Program-made: the position numbers and the translations under genes | NCBI GenBank assembly: GCA_964396025.1 | Contig: CAYNBT010000010.1 | Location: 1-28,949, forward strand | DNA: 28,949 nucleotides | Source: CAYNBT01 sp964396025 | GTDB lineage: Bacteria > Patescibacteriota > WWE3 > UBA101185 > UBA10185 | Direction: 5' to 3' | Part shown: positions 8,015 to 15,039 of the stretch, piece by piece | How positions within the stretch are numbered: position 1 is the stretch's first letter | Layout: the number at the start of each line of letters is the position of its first letter | Notes under the pieces: generated by a model | What the model saw: the letters and a program-made list of their open reading frames with translations, nothing else | Databases searched by the model: none | Told to the model about the DNA's origin: nothing

Positions 8015-9406
8015 CTAGTTAAAATCAATCCTACGAATCTTTTCAGCCTTAGTGCCTATACTAATCGGGTACTCACCTGTAAAGCACGAAGTGCACAAAT
8101 TCTCTTTTGGAATGCCAACTGCCCTTATCATACCGTCAAAAGATAAGTAGGTTAAAGTATCTACCCCAATGTATTCGCGCAATTTGGACAAAGACATTGT
8201 GGCGGCAATAAGCTCTTTCTGAGTCGGCGTGTCAATTCCATAAAAGTCCGGGTAACAAACTGGGGGCGATGGTATGAGCATGTGAATCTCTTTTACTCCA
8301 CACGCTCTAACTAAACTAGCAAGTCTTTTGGAAGTTGTACCCCGAACAATTGAATCGTCTATTATAGCCACACTTTTACCCTTTATGCTTTGAGAAATCA
8401 CATTCAGCTTCATTTGAACGCCAACCGACCGTTGTTTTTGCGCAGGGCGGATGAATGTTCGGTGAATGTATCTGTTTTTTATCAACACATGCTCTAGTGG
8501 AATATTGGTCTGCTGAGAAAAACCAATCGCGGCGGGTATTGACGAATCTGGAACCGGAATCACAACGTCGGGCCTGATGTTAGATTCTTTAGCTAGCTCA
8601 ATGCCTAACTTCTTTCGAATCTCATAAACGCTTTGGCCTAGTAAAACAGAGTCGGGCCGCGCAAAGTAAATTAACTCAAATATATCTAGTTTTGAATTTC
8701 CCGGAACAATTTGGGTGGAATGAACACCTGATTTATCTATGACTATCATTTCTCCAGGAGCTACATCACGAATATTCACAGCTCCAATTGCATCAAAAGC
8801 GCATGTTTCTGAAGAAAAAACAAACGAACCATTCAACTTGCCAAAGGATAAAGGCCTAATTCCAAATTCATCTCTTACGGCAACCAACTCAGTCTTTGAC
8901 ATAACAAGCAGACTAAAAGCTCCTGTGAACAAGGAATAGCACTTTTTCACTGCTTCTTGCAAAGACACGCCTTTGACCACCCAATACTCCAAGGCTTTAA
9001 GCATCATTTCAGAATCATTTAACCCCGAAGTAGATATTCCTAACGAACTAAGAAATTTTTTTAGCTTTGTCACTACAGGAAGGTTACCGTTGTGCGCCAG
9101 AGCCAAGGTGTCTTGATTGTAATAAACTGGTTGTGAATGATCTGTATGAGATTTACCAAATGTTGAGTATCTGTTATGGCCAATGGCAATGTGTCCTTTT
9201 AGTGAACTTAGATCCTTTTCGCTGTACACGTGGGCTACAAGACCTTTACCTCTATGAGCGAGAATTCTCTTGCCGTTGGAACAGGCAATTCCAGAATTCT
9301 CCTGGCCACGATGTTGCAAAGTCCACAAACCATAGTAGACCAAACGGGCTTGATCGCTTTCGTGACCATATATTCCAAAAATCCCGCATTTTTCTCCAAG
9401 CTGCAT
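8015..9406 (-). CDS. purF: amidophosphoribosyltransferase
   Basis: A 463-residue enzyme that makes phosphoribosylamine from PRPP and glutamine, the first step of purine synthesis. A six-residue propeptide precedes the nucleophile Cys7 (CGIFGIYGH). The class II glutaminase domain follows (GHNRYSTFG, LAHNGNLP), then the phosphoribosyltransferase with the PRPP loop AIIDDSIVRGTT at 348-358. CTSC at 438-441 keeps two [4Fe-4S] cysteines of the B. subtilis-type enzyme, but the other two positions appear to be Asp241 and Asp387. The start at 9406 is chosen because it places the propeptide correctly and TATCCT ends 6 nt before it. A TTG at 9445 would add 13 residues. No other pur gene is in the window. 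Confidence 0.95.
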   Translation of the reverse strand: MQLGEKCGIFGIYGHESDQARLVYYGLWTLQHRGQENSGIACSNGKRILAHRGKGLVAHVYSEKDLSSLKGHIAIGHNRYSTFGKSHTDHSQPVYYNQDTLALAHNGNLPVVTKLKKFLSSLGISTSGLNDSEMMLKALEYWVVKGVSLQEAVKKCYSLFTGAFSLLVMSKTELVAVRDEFGIRPLSFGKLNGSFVFSSETCAFDAIGAVNIRDVAPGEMIVIDKSGVHSTQIVPGNSKLDIFELIYFARPDSVLLGQSVYEIRKKLGIELAKESNIRPDVVIPVPDSSIPAAIGFSQQTNIPLEHVLIKNRYIHRTFIRPAQKQRSVGVQMKLNVISQSIKGKSVAIIDDSIVRGTTSKRLASLVRACGVKEIHMLIPSPPVCYPDFYGIDTPTQKELIAATMSLSKLREYIGVDTLTYLSFDGMIRAVGIPKENLCTSCFTGEYPISIGTKAEKIRRIDFN

Positions 9407-9412
9407 CCTCAA

Positions 9413-9418
9413 AGGATA
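9413..9418 (-). promoter_or_regulatory. possible leaderless -10 box of purF
   Basis: TATCCT on the minus strand ends 6 nt before the ATG at 9406. The -35 is poor, so this rests mainly on the repeated spacing pattern in the window. Confidence 0.35.
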
Positions 9419-9474
9419 CACGTCAAACTGACTGGCTAGAATCAAAGTATCAGCGGGTATAAATGCATTCTTTA

Positions 9475-9511
9475 CCTATAGGTTGCATGTGATGTGTTCC
9501 TATAGTACAAT
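9475..9511 (+). promoter_or_regulatory. promoter with upstream CCTATAGG palindrome (family A, copy 1)
   Basis: TTGCAT (9483-9488), a 17-nt spacer and TACAAT (9506-9511) form a strong promoter. It is immediately preceded by the palindrome CCTATAGG (9475-9482), and CCTATAG recurs inside the spacer (9499-9505). The same palindrome-to-TTGC join is found before the 16011 gene. Confidence 0.7.
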
Positions 9512-9545
9512 CGCAAAAGACTAAACGGAATAAAGGAGTTATATC

Positions 9546-10067
9546 ATGGATGGAGATTGGACTTTGTTATCCGTGGCTGGCGTCATGTTAATCGCGATTG
9601 GATTGTGGTTTCTTTTCAACACCGTTTCTGGATCAAAAGAGGGCGCAAAATTTGAGAAACAAGCAGAGAACGATGTTACAGCGGAACAATGGCTGCAAAA
9701 AAATACACCATCGTTTCCACTTCCAACCCAGAAACAAACCCCAGTTACAACGCAGGAAACGCCAACAACTAGCATGGCCGTACAAGGCGAGGGTACAATT
9801 CAGAATGTACATTTCACTGAACGTGGTATCTTCCAAGAACCGGCCACAGTATTTGAAATCCACACATCCAACATGCCTGTTTTTTACGCTATTCTAGTTG
9901 GACATGTGTGCGAAATCAGGGCAGGGGCTCAGCTACGGTACTGGACATCATTCGAGGTCAAAGGTTTTGTATACATCAACGAAACAATAACTAACGAGGA
10001 CGGCACAAAATCTGCTATCACTAGCAAGCGTGAATACTACAACCTTGATCGGTTCCAAATTCTGTAA
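9546..10067 (+). CDS. family A membrane-anchored beta-domain protein, copy 1
   Basis: A 173-residue protein: an N-terminal transmembrane helix (residues 5-25), a low-complexity Gln/Thr/Pro linker (50-78) and a C-terminal domain (83-173). This domain aligns by eye with the proteins at 12393 and 16011: a GTIQNV start, then TVFEIHT, a LVGH turn, an EIRAGAQLRYW segment and a closing EYYNLDRFQIL. The predicted strands suggest a small beta-barrel, perhaps OB-like, but I recognise no named family. It has AAAGGAG upstream, a leader of about 28 nt and its own terminator, so it is a self-contained unit. Confidence 0.7.
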   Translation: MDGDWTLLSVAGVMLIAIGLWFLFNTVSGSKEGAKFEKQAENDVTAEQWLQKNTPSFPLPTQKQTPVTTQETPTTSMAVQGEGTIQNVHFTERGIFQEPATVFEIHTSNMPVFYAILVGHVCEIRAGAQLRYWTSFEVKGFVYINETITNEDGTKSAITSKREYYNLDRFQIL

Positions 10068-10096
10068 TCAAGTGGCAGGAAGTTAAATATCTTACA

Positions 10097-10129
10097 GGCA
10101 ATTACCCACAAAAGTAATTGCCTTTTTTT
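10097..10129 (+). terminator. intrinsic terminator of family A copy 1
   Basis: GGCAATTAC (10097-10105) pairs with GTAATTGCC (10114-10122), followed by seven T. Confidence 0.85.
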
Positions 10130-10142
10130 GTACTGTTCTTAC

Positions 10143-10655
10143 TTAACCAGTATGTTGTAGCGTCGCTTCCATGATCAACTCCTGCACCGGCAACCCGTTT
10201 GCCTGCACTTCACCTGTTTCAACACCAACTTGTACAAATCCAAATCCCTCATACAATTTTATTGCTGCTGTTTGCTGAGTATTAACCCAAAGCTTTGCTC
10301 TCAAAATATCGGGATGCTTTTTCAATTCAACCAGCAATCCGCCTAAAAGCGCTGCTGCAATCCCTTGGCGTCTATACTCTTTTTCTACATACATACTGCC
10401 TATAAAAGCTGTGTGTTCGTCTACATCTTCATCCTTAAGCGCAGCCCGTACAAGACCGGCGTTTACCCAATCAACCTTTGCAACAAGAATTATGTTGTTT
10501 GGATCACTGACCATGTCTATCCAATACTTGTCTTCATAAGACTCGGCCTGTTCAATTGAAGTAGAAAACGCTGTGGGCTCGTTTCTGAACGCGCTTAATC
10601 TAAGTGCCTTGAATGTTTTCCAATCAGAAGTGATTTTTTCTATGTTTGTTGCCAT
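10143..10655 (-). CDS. GNAT-family N-acetyltransferase
   Basis: A 170-residue single-domain acetyltransferase. The acetyl-CoA pyrophosphate loop is in SMYVEKEYRRQGIAAALL (RRQGIA, Q/RxxGxG/A type) and the family's C-terminal strand-helix pattern is in AAIKLYEGFGFVQVGVETG. It probably acetylates an amine of a small molecule or protein; the substrate is unknown. The minus-strand start has no Shine-Dalgarno. Instead an extended -10 (TGC TAAACT) ends 6 nt before the ATG. Divergent from the radical SAM gene. Confidence 0.85.
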   Translation of the reverse strand: MATNIEKITSDWKTFKALRLSAFRNEPTAFSTSIEQAESYEDKYWIDMVSDPNNIILVAKVDWVNAGLVRAALKDEDVDEHTAFIGSMYVEKEYRRQGIAAALLGGLLVELKKHPDILRAKLWVNTQQTAAIKLYEGFGFVQVGVETGEVQANGLPVQELIMEATLQHTG

Positions 10656-10661
10656 ATAAGG

Positions 10662-10670
10662 AGTTTAGCA
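10662..10670 (-). promoter_or_regulatory. extended -10 leaderless promoter of the GNAT gene
   Basis: On the minus strand TGC precedes TAAACT (10667-10662), followed by 6 nt and the ATG. The -35 is weak, as expected for an extended -10 promoter. Confidence 0.5.
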
Positions 10671-10709
10671 TTTATGGAGACATAGCGACTGGCTTGCAAA
10701 GAACTTCTG

Positions 10710-10718
10710 TGCTATAAA
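10710..10718 (+). promoter_or_regulatory. extended -10 promoter of the radical SAM gene
   Basis: TGC (10710-10712) followed by TATAAA (10713-10718). The leader would be about 24 nt, ending in the ribosome binding site AAAGGAG before the ATG at 10749. Confidence 0.5.
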
Positions 10719-10748
10719 TTCCACAAACTGTAATCAAAGGAGCTGCTA

Positions 10749-11756
10749 ATGAGTCTACTACACACGTTGAAGGTGCTTTATGGATTGGCTGGAAATGTCA
10801 CGCAAATGGACCCAAACGGATTGTTTGGAATCTCAGTTGAGATTACCCAAGTATGCCCAATGAGTTGTCCGGATTGCTATGTCCCAGTTATAAAACATGG
10901 GCCACATGGATTGCCGATTGAGAAGTGGGTTGAAATAATTCAGGGCGCGGCAGACAAAGGCGTACCGCACCTCACTATTGTGGGAGGCGAACCCGGCGCG
11001 CGCAGAAAAGAACTCCACCATGTGGTTGGATTGACCAAAGTCACGTGGATAGTAACAACCTTTTTCTACGAAATGCCTACTTTTGAACGCGGCGGCAATC
11101 AAGTTCCCGTAACGTATATAGTAAGTGTTGATGGCACAGATGAGATTCATGATCAGCTACGGGCGGTCCCAGGACTGGCACAACGAGCACGTAAACACAT
11201 AACCACTGCAAGAGAAAAGGCACACGCTGAAGGGAAAAAATATCCAGTGTTTTCTCATACCGTTCTGCTGGCAGCAAACAACGATGTTATGGAGCATACA
11301 ATTTGGCAACTGGATAGGTTTGAGGGAATTGATGGCATGGTGTTTAGCACAGCGGTGCCAACATTAAGCGATCCTTACCCAGCGTGGTCACCTACCGAAC
11401 AACAAAGAGCTGACTTCGTGGAACTACTGCTTAGGTCAAAGAAAGCTGGTGCCCGAATCAACATGAGCTACCAGCAGATCGTGAGCTTGCATCCCGACTA
11501 CACAAGAGGAAACACTCCCAGTAACTGTGCGGTTTCACAAAGAACCAAATCGTATGATTTTCACGGAAACCCCAAGGAACAGTGTATCTTTGGGCGAGAT
11601 TCTGATTGTAGTCAGTGCGGTTGTGTAGTTAAGACCGGAATCGACCCTCTATACAGAAGCACAGAATCTCAACAGCCCCCTATCATCAAACTTGCCGGAA
11701 TAGCAATAAGGTCGGGAGCAACTACACGCCACCTTGCCAACATGATCGAACTTTAG
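10749..11756 (+). CDS. radical SAM protein with C-terminal cysteine cluster
   Basis: A 335-residue protein. The SAM-binding [4Fe-4S] motif CxxxCxxC is Cys36, Cys40, Cys43 in CPMSCPDCYVP, with the SAM-amino contact GGEP at 79-82. A second cysteine group (Cys260, 279, 287, 290, 292), including CSQCGC, could hold an auxiliary Fe-S cluster, as in SPASM/twitch proteins, although the spacing is not the textbook SPASM pattern. The reaction is unknown. No clear peptide precursor lies beside it in the same operon. AAAGGAG sits before the start and a terminator follows directly, so it is a single-gene unit. Confidence 0.85.
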   Translation: MSLLHTLKVLYGLAGNVTQMDPNGLFGISVEITQVCPMSCPDCYVPVIKHGPHGLPIEKWVEIIQGAADKGVPHLTIVGGEPGARRKELHHVVGLTKVTWIVTTFFYEMPTFERGGNQVPVTYIVSVDGTDEIHDQLRAVPGLAQRARKHITTAREKAHAEGKKYPVFSHTVLLAANNDVMEHTIWQLDRFEGIDGMVFSTAVPTLSDPYPAWSPTEQQRADFVELLLRSKKAGARINMSYQQIVSLHPDYTRGNTPSNCAVSQRTKSYDFHGNPKEQCIFGRDSDCSQCGCVVKTGIDPLYRSTESQQPPIIKLAGIAIRSGATTRHLANMIEL

Positions 11757-11773
11757 TACAAGGCTTGTCATCA

Positions 11774-11807
11774 AGACTCCATGTTAACGCATCGGAGTCT
11801 TTTTTTT
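11774..11807 (+). terminator. intrinsic terminator of the radical SAM gene
   Basis: AGACTCC (11774-11780) pairs with GGAGTCT (11794-11800), followed by a T-tract. Confidence 0.85.
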
Positions 11808-11815
11808 GACACATG

Positions 11816-11853
11816 AAAGAAAAAGGCGAATACCATTTGTAAATGATATCCGC
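11816..11853 (-). terminator. intrinsic terminator of the 11873-12178 gene
   Basis: GGCG..TACCATTT (from 11824) and AAATG.TATCCGCC (to 11853) form a hairpin. On the minus strand it is followed by a T-rich run, the A-rich stretch 11816-11823 of the plus strand. The terminator therefore belongs to the leftward gene. Confidence 0.75.
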
Positions 11854-11872
11854 CTAGGACTAGAGGTAAACC

Positions 11873-12178
11873 TTACCGCGATTTTTTCCGAAAAACAAAA
11901 TACGCGGCATAACTTTCGTTGTAGCCCGGTTTGTCGTATTCAACAACCCAACCGGCCGCGCGATATACTTCTTCAACATCCAGCCAATGCTTGGCATAGA
12001 TGTCTTTTACTTTGAGATCTTTTTCAACCATGAGCTTAACTACATCTTCCTGCTTAACAGTGGCTGCATTGCCGTAAAAACCTGCGGCAATCAACTCGTT
12101 GAAGGCCTCAAACACAGCGTCGGGGAACAACTCAGCCTTAACACCGGCAACATCCGAAGGGGAAATTGCTTTAGCCAT
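11873..12178 (-). CDS. small protein of unknown function
   Basis: A 101-residue soluble protein. The N-terminal half is helical (PDAVFEAFNELIAAGF) and the C-terminal half ends with EVYRAAGWVVEYDKPGYNES and basic residues. This tail reminds me of small uncharacterised phage-borne proteins, but I cannot name the family. The start is certain: a strong AAAGGAG lies before the ATG, and a terminator follows the stop. It faces the radical SAM gene tail to tail, so the two are not co-transcribed. A phage or defence origin is possible but unproven. Confidence 0.65.
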   Translation of the reverse strand: MAKAISPSDVAGVKAELFPDAVFEAFNELIAAGFYGNAATVKQEDVVKLMVEKDLKVKDIYAKHWLDVEEVYRAAGWVVEYDKPGYNESYAAYFVFRKKSR

Positions 12179-12276
12179 CTTTTCTCTCCTTTTTGTGAAT
12201 ATTGATCAGCTTCTAAAGGCAGAATAGATGGCAACAGAGGGAAAAATAAGTGAAGTGGAATACACTTGACGGGTAA

Positions 12277-12376
12277 NNNNNNNNNNNNNNNNNNNNNNNN
12301 NNNNNNNNNNNNNNNNNNNNNNNNNNNNNNNNNNNNNNNNNNNNNNNNNNNNNNNNNNNNNNNNNNNNNNNNNNNN
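12277..12376. other. assembly gap (100 N)
   Basis: A fixed-length scaffold gap of unknown true size. It probably hides the promoter of the 12393 gene; a TTGACG at 12266-12271 just before it may be the -35. Frames reading through it are not meaningful. Confidence 1.
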
Positions 12377-12392
12377 TGTAAAGGAGTTTGAT

Positions 12393-12794
12393 ATGACTGC
12401 TGCACAATGGATTGTACTTGGCACATTTCTGGTTGTGTCTCTGTTGATCTTTGTATACTTTGCGTTAACTGTTCCTCGGGGAATTTCTGGCACAATACAT
12501 AATGTTATCCAAACAACGGTGAGGGACGGGCGAGAGAATGTTACACTCTTTGCAGTTCACTCGGGGCGAAAAGTACATCTTGTAGGCTTGTACGGGCATT
12601 TGTTGGATATTCATCCAGGGCAAGAGATCACATTCTGGCCTAGAACCGGCACTACATTTACAAAAACTGTGGAAAGCACCCGTAATAACGAGAGTGGCAT
12701 TCCGGTGCGACTGACGAGTGAGTTGGAGTACACACTTATAGAAAAACTCAAAGTACTACCTAGGAAAGCTCCCAAGAAAGTCAAAGTTGAATGA
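12393..12794 (+). CDS. family A membrane-anchored beta-domain protein, copy 2
   Basis: A 133-residue protein with a transmembrane helix at residues 5-26 and the family domain at 31-122: SGTIHNV, ENVTLFAVHS, KVHLVGLYGHLLDIHPGQEI, then a Trp and a closing LEYTLIEKL. It lacks the long linker of copy 1 and is closest to copy 3 (16011). The ribosome binding region is almost the same as that of copy 3 (TAAAGGAGTTTGAT against TAAAGGGGTTTGAT). Its terminator is also nearly the same. The basic C-terminal tail (RKAPKKVKVE) may touch nucleic acid or lipid head groups. Function unknown. Confidence 0.7.
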   Translation: MTAAQWIVLGTFLVVSLLIFVYFALTVPRGISGTIHNVIQTTVRDGRENVTLFAVHSGRKVHLVGLYGHLLDIHPGQEITFWPRTGTTFTKTVESTRNNESGIPVRLTSELEYTLIEKLKVLPRKAPKKVKVE

Positions 12795-12805
12795 GAGCGT
12801 TTACA

Positions 12806-12841
12806 ACAGACAATTATCCCAGTGGTGATTGTCTGTTTTTT
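12806..12841 (+). terminator. intrinsic terminator, near-duplicate of the one at 16451
   Basis: CAGACAAT (12807-12814) pairs with ATTGTCTG (12828-12835), followed by T7 and then GTCT. The whole hairpin, loop and following GTCT recur at 16451-16492 with only one T difference. Confidence 0.85.
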
Positions 12842-12844
12842 TGT

Positions 12845-13073
12845 CTAAAACAAAATTGAATCTGCGCTCAAATATCTACCAAAACTTTCAACAGCACTCG
12901 CTAACTTTATTTGCATATCTGGCATCCATAAGACGATTATACGCAGGAGAGCAATTCTAGGGTTCTTTGCCTTAGCAATCTCAGAAACAACTGCCTCATA
13001 GATGCTGATATTGAATCTGGATCTGGGTTTAACGAAAAGACAAAAGATAACGCCAATGCTAGTATTTAGATCG
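12845..13073 (-). pseudogene. possible gene remnant, DUF262-like fragment
   Basis: The 300-bp spacer between 12795 and 13096 holds a terminator and, on the minus strand, an open frame ending at 12845-12847. It reads ...PRSRFNISIYEAVVSEIAKA, then KNPRIALLRIIVLWMPDMQI and ...SFGRYLSADSILF. The composition looks like real protein and RFNISIYEAV resembles the C-terminal part of DUF262 (GmrSD-type) proteins. There is no start codon with a ribosome binding site, and the frame simply runs on into the antisense of the next gene. I read it as the end of a lost gene. The family guess is weak. Confidence 0.25.
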
Positions 13074-13096
13074 TACAGTAAGAAATAACACAGTAT

Positions 13097-14383
13097 ATGT
13101 ATATTTCTAACAAGAAAAAAACAGTATGTATATTAGGCGCTGGTATATCAGGATTAACTTGTGCCTACTTCCTTGCAAAAAACGATCTTTTCGATATTCA
13201 TATATTTGAAAAGAACGACAGGATAGGAGGCAAAATTTACGATTACACGCATAACGAAAGTAACATATCTATGGGCGGGATTCTGATAATGAACTGGTAT
13301 AAGCATACACGCGCCCTGTTGGAGGAGCTAAACATTCAGCTGCTGCATGACAAAGCTAGCACATATAACCGAACTTTCATCAGCGATGGGAAAATGCTTA
13401 AGAAATTTGTAGCACCAAAACATATACCCTCATTAATCAAAATCATATTAAATCTACTTGCTACACAGCACAGGAGCAATAACAGCATCTATGAACCTAA
13501 CCTAGATATGTGGCATTTAGACACAGAAAAATACATCAGAAACAATACGTCGAATGCTGAAATCCTAGAGCTTATAAATATTCTGTTCTGTGCTCTTGGA
13601 TATCCACCGACAAGATATATACCTATGGAACTTTTCAGGGAAGTATTGCTTAACACTGTTAAGGGAAAGCGGCCTTTTATTCAGTATGTTGTAAGAGGTC
13701 CTGCCAACATGACGAACGCCTTGTACGACAGATTACTACAAAGTAACGTTACTATTCACACAGGCACGCCTGTACAAACAATTGATTACAACACAAGAAC
13801 TGTTCATATACCAGATAGTAGCAAAAGCTTTGATTATATTGTATCAACAGTACCCGCAGCAGTACTTGGCAAATTAGTAACTAACGCAGGGGGCTTAAAG
13901 TTGCCGGCAGTAGATTACACACAGATGTACAGTATACTTGTTAGAACTACTAAAAAACTCACGCCAATAAGCTCGAGGAATGAGGTGAACTGGGATAGAA
14001 TATTTTTTGCAGATACAGGTACAGATTTCGCACCAAAGCTAATAGTGAATCAGAAAACACCTGAACCCATATATCTGATTTACATTTACAACGCATCAAG
14101 AAGGGATCTTGCTACACATCCAGATCTGGCCAAACTCATAAACAGCACCTTAAGCAAATATTTCCTACAGTCAGCAGAAAACTCTGTAGAACTTTTAGCA
14201 AGTGAAAATTGGGAATACATGATGCCCACCATAACTAAAATAAACACGTCCATTCTTAACAATATTAATGGCATTAATGATATTCATTTTGCTGGGGATA
14301 GTTTGACGTTTCCCTGTATAGAAACTTCCGTAGCAAACGGAAAAAAAGTCGCACATAAGATAATCAGCGCTAATACGACCTAA
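13097..14383 (+). CDS. FAD-dependent amine oxidoreductase / desaturase-like protein
   Basis: A 428-residue flavoprotein. The N-terminal Rossmann dinucleotide motif is at residues 12-28 (ILGAGISGLTCAYFLA), with the ribose-binding Glu in IFEKNDRIGGKIYDY. The C-terminal FAD motif is IHFAGDSLTFPCIETSVANG. This architecture is shared by amine oxidases, protoporphyrinogen oxidase and phytoene/squalene desaturases. A UbiA prenyltransferase lies close by, so a polyprenoid substrate is plausible but inferred. No ribosome binding site is visible; TACAGT at 13074-13079 may be its -10. It overlaps the convergent hydrolase-like gene by 14 nt. Confidence 0.8.
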   Translation: MYISNKKKTVCILGAGISGLTCAYFLAKNDLFDIHIFEKNDRIGGKIYDYTHNESNISMGGILIMNWYKHTRALLEELNIQLLHDKASTYNRTFISDGKMLKKFVAPKHIPSLIKIILNLLATQHRSNNSIYEPNLDMWHLDTEKYIRNNTSNAEILELINILFCALGYPPTRYIPMELFREVLLNTVKGKRPFIQYVVRGPANMTNALYDRLLQSNVTIHTGTPVQTIDYNTRTVHIPDSSKSFDYIVSTVPAAVLGKLVTNAGGLKLPAVDYTQMYSILVRTTKKLTPISSRNEVNWDRIFFADTGTDFAPKLIVNQKTPEPIYLIYIYNASRRDLATHPDLAKLINSTLSKYFLQSAENSVELLASENWEYMMPTITKINTSILNNINGINDIHFAGDSLTFPCIETSVANGKKVAHKIISANTT

Positions 14384-14882
14384 AAATGTTTATAATACGC
14401 TGTTTGTGTTCGGGAGTTACCACTCTGTTGTAGTACTGCAAGGTAGCGGCATTGTGAGATATAGGTATATGCAGGTAGGTGACTCGCTCCGAACAGTTTC
14501 TGAAACAATCTTCTAAATGAGCAACATTTAACACAGCGTTTGTGGGGTTTACTGCTACTACAAACGGTACGTCTGGTAAATGGTCCAATGGACGAGTATA
14601 AAGTATGACTTGGGCAAGTTTGAAGAATGCATAAGGATTGATAGTGTTTTGGACAATGTGGGCAAAGTCAGGATATAAATTCCCACTTACATTATGGAGG
14701 TACATCCTGAATATGCTAGAACGAAACAAGCTTTGATAAACATTGGCATAGAACAACACCGCGAAAAAAAGTTTCAGCGCGGAAAAATAAAGGCGAGACC
14801 CTAGTAAATCACGCGCACTTAAACAAGGTTCCAGTAGAAGCATTCCTTTACATTTTTCGTCTACAGGGAGAGAACAAGCAAA
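14370..14882 (-). CDS. alpha/beta-hydrolase-like protein, 5' end lost in gap
   Basis: About 170 C-terminal residues are visible. They end with DVPFVVAVNPTNAVLNVAHL, then CSERVTYLHIPISHNAATLQ and IINIFRSY. The pattern of a strand with Asp/Asn followed by HIPISHN fits the C-terminal part of an alpha/beta hydrolase, where the catalytic His would be in SHN. The nucleophile elbow would be upstream, in or beyond the 100-N gap, so the call cannot be confirmed. The stop overlaps the end of the amine oxidoreductase on the other strand. The short coding-like stretch 14983-14999 on the far side of the gap may or may not be its start. Confidence 0.45.
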   Translation of the reverse strand, partial: FACSLPVDEKCKGMLLLEPCLSARDLLGSRLYFSALKLFFAVLFYANVYQSLFRSSIFRMYLHNVSGNLYPDFAHIVQNTINPYAFFKLAQVILYTRPLDHLPDVPFVVAVNPTNAVLNVAHLEDCFRNCSERVTYLHIPISHNAATLQYYNRVVTPEHKQRIINIFRSY

Positions 14883-14982
14883 NNNNNNNNNNNNNNNNNN
14901 NNNNNNNNNNNNNNNNNNNNNNNNNNNNNNNNNNNNNNNNNNNNNNNNNNNNNNNNNNNNNNNNNNNNNNNNNNNNNNNNNN
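14883..14982. other. assembly gap (100 N)
   Basis: A fixed-length scaffold gap inside the 5' part of the leftward hydrolase-like gene. Confidence 1.
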
Positions 14983-15039
14983 CCACAAGAAATAATCAAA
15001 CTACAAATTTGCTGAACACTAGTGTAGTATCTTACTTAC

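Noticed and set aside
9067..9462. 131-codon plus-strand frame inside purF
   Set aside because: It is antisense to highly conserved purF codons, with no ribosome binding site or recognisable domain.
10749..12178. RiPP system made of the radical SAM protein and the 101-residue protein
   Set aside because: The genes are convergent with separate terminators, and the small protein lacks a leader/core layout.
12091..12495. Minus-strand reading frames crossing the first gap
   Set aside because: They run through N and are antisense to supported genes on both sides.
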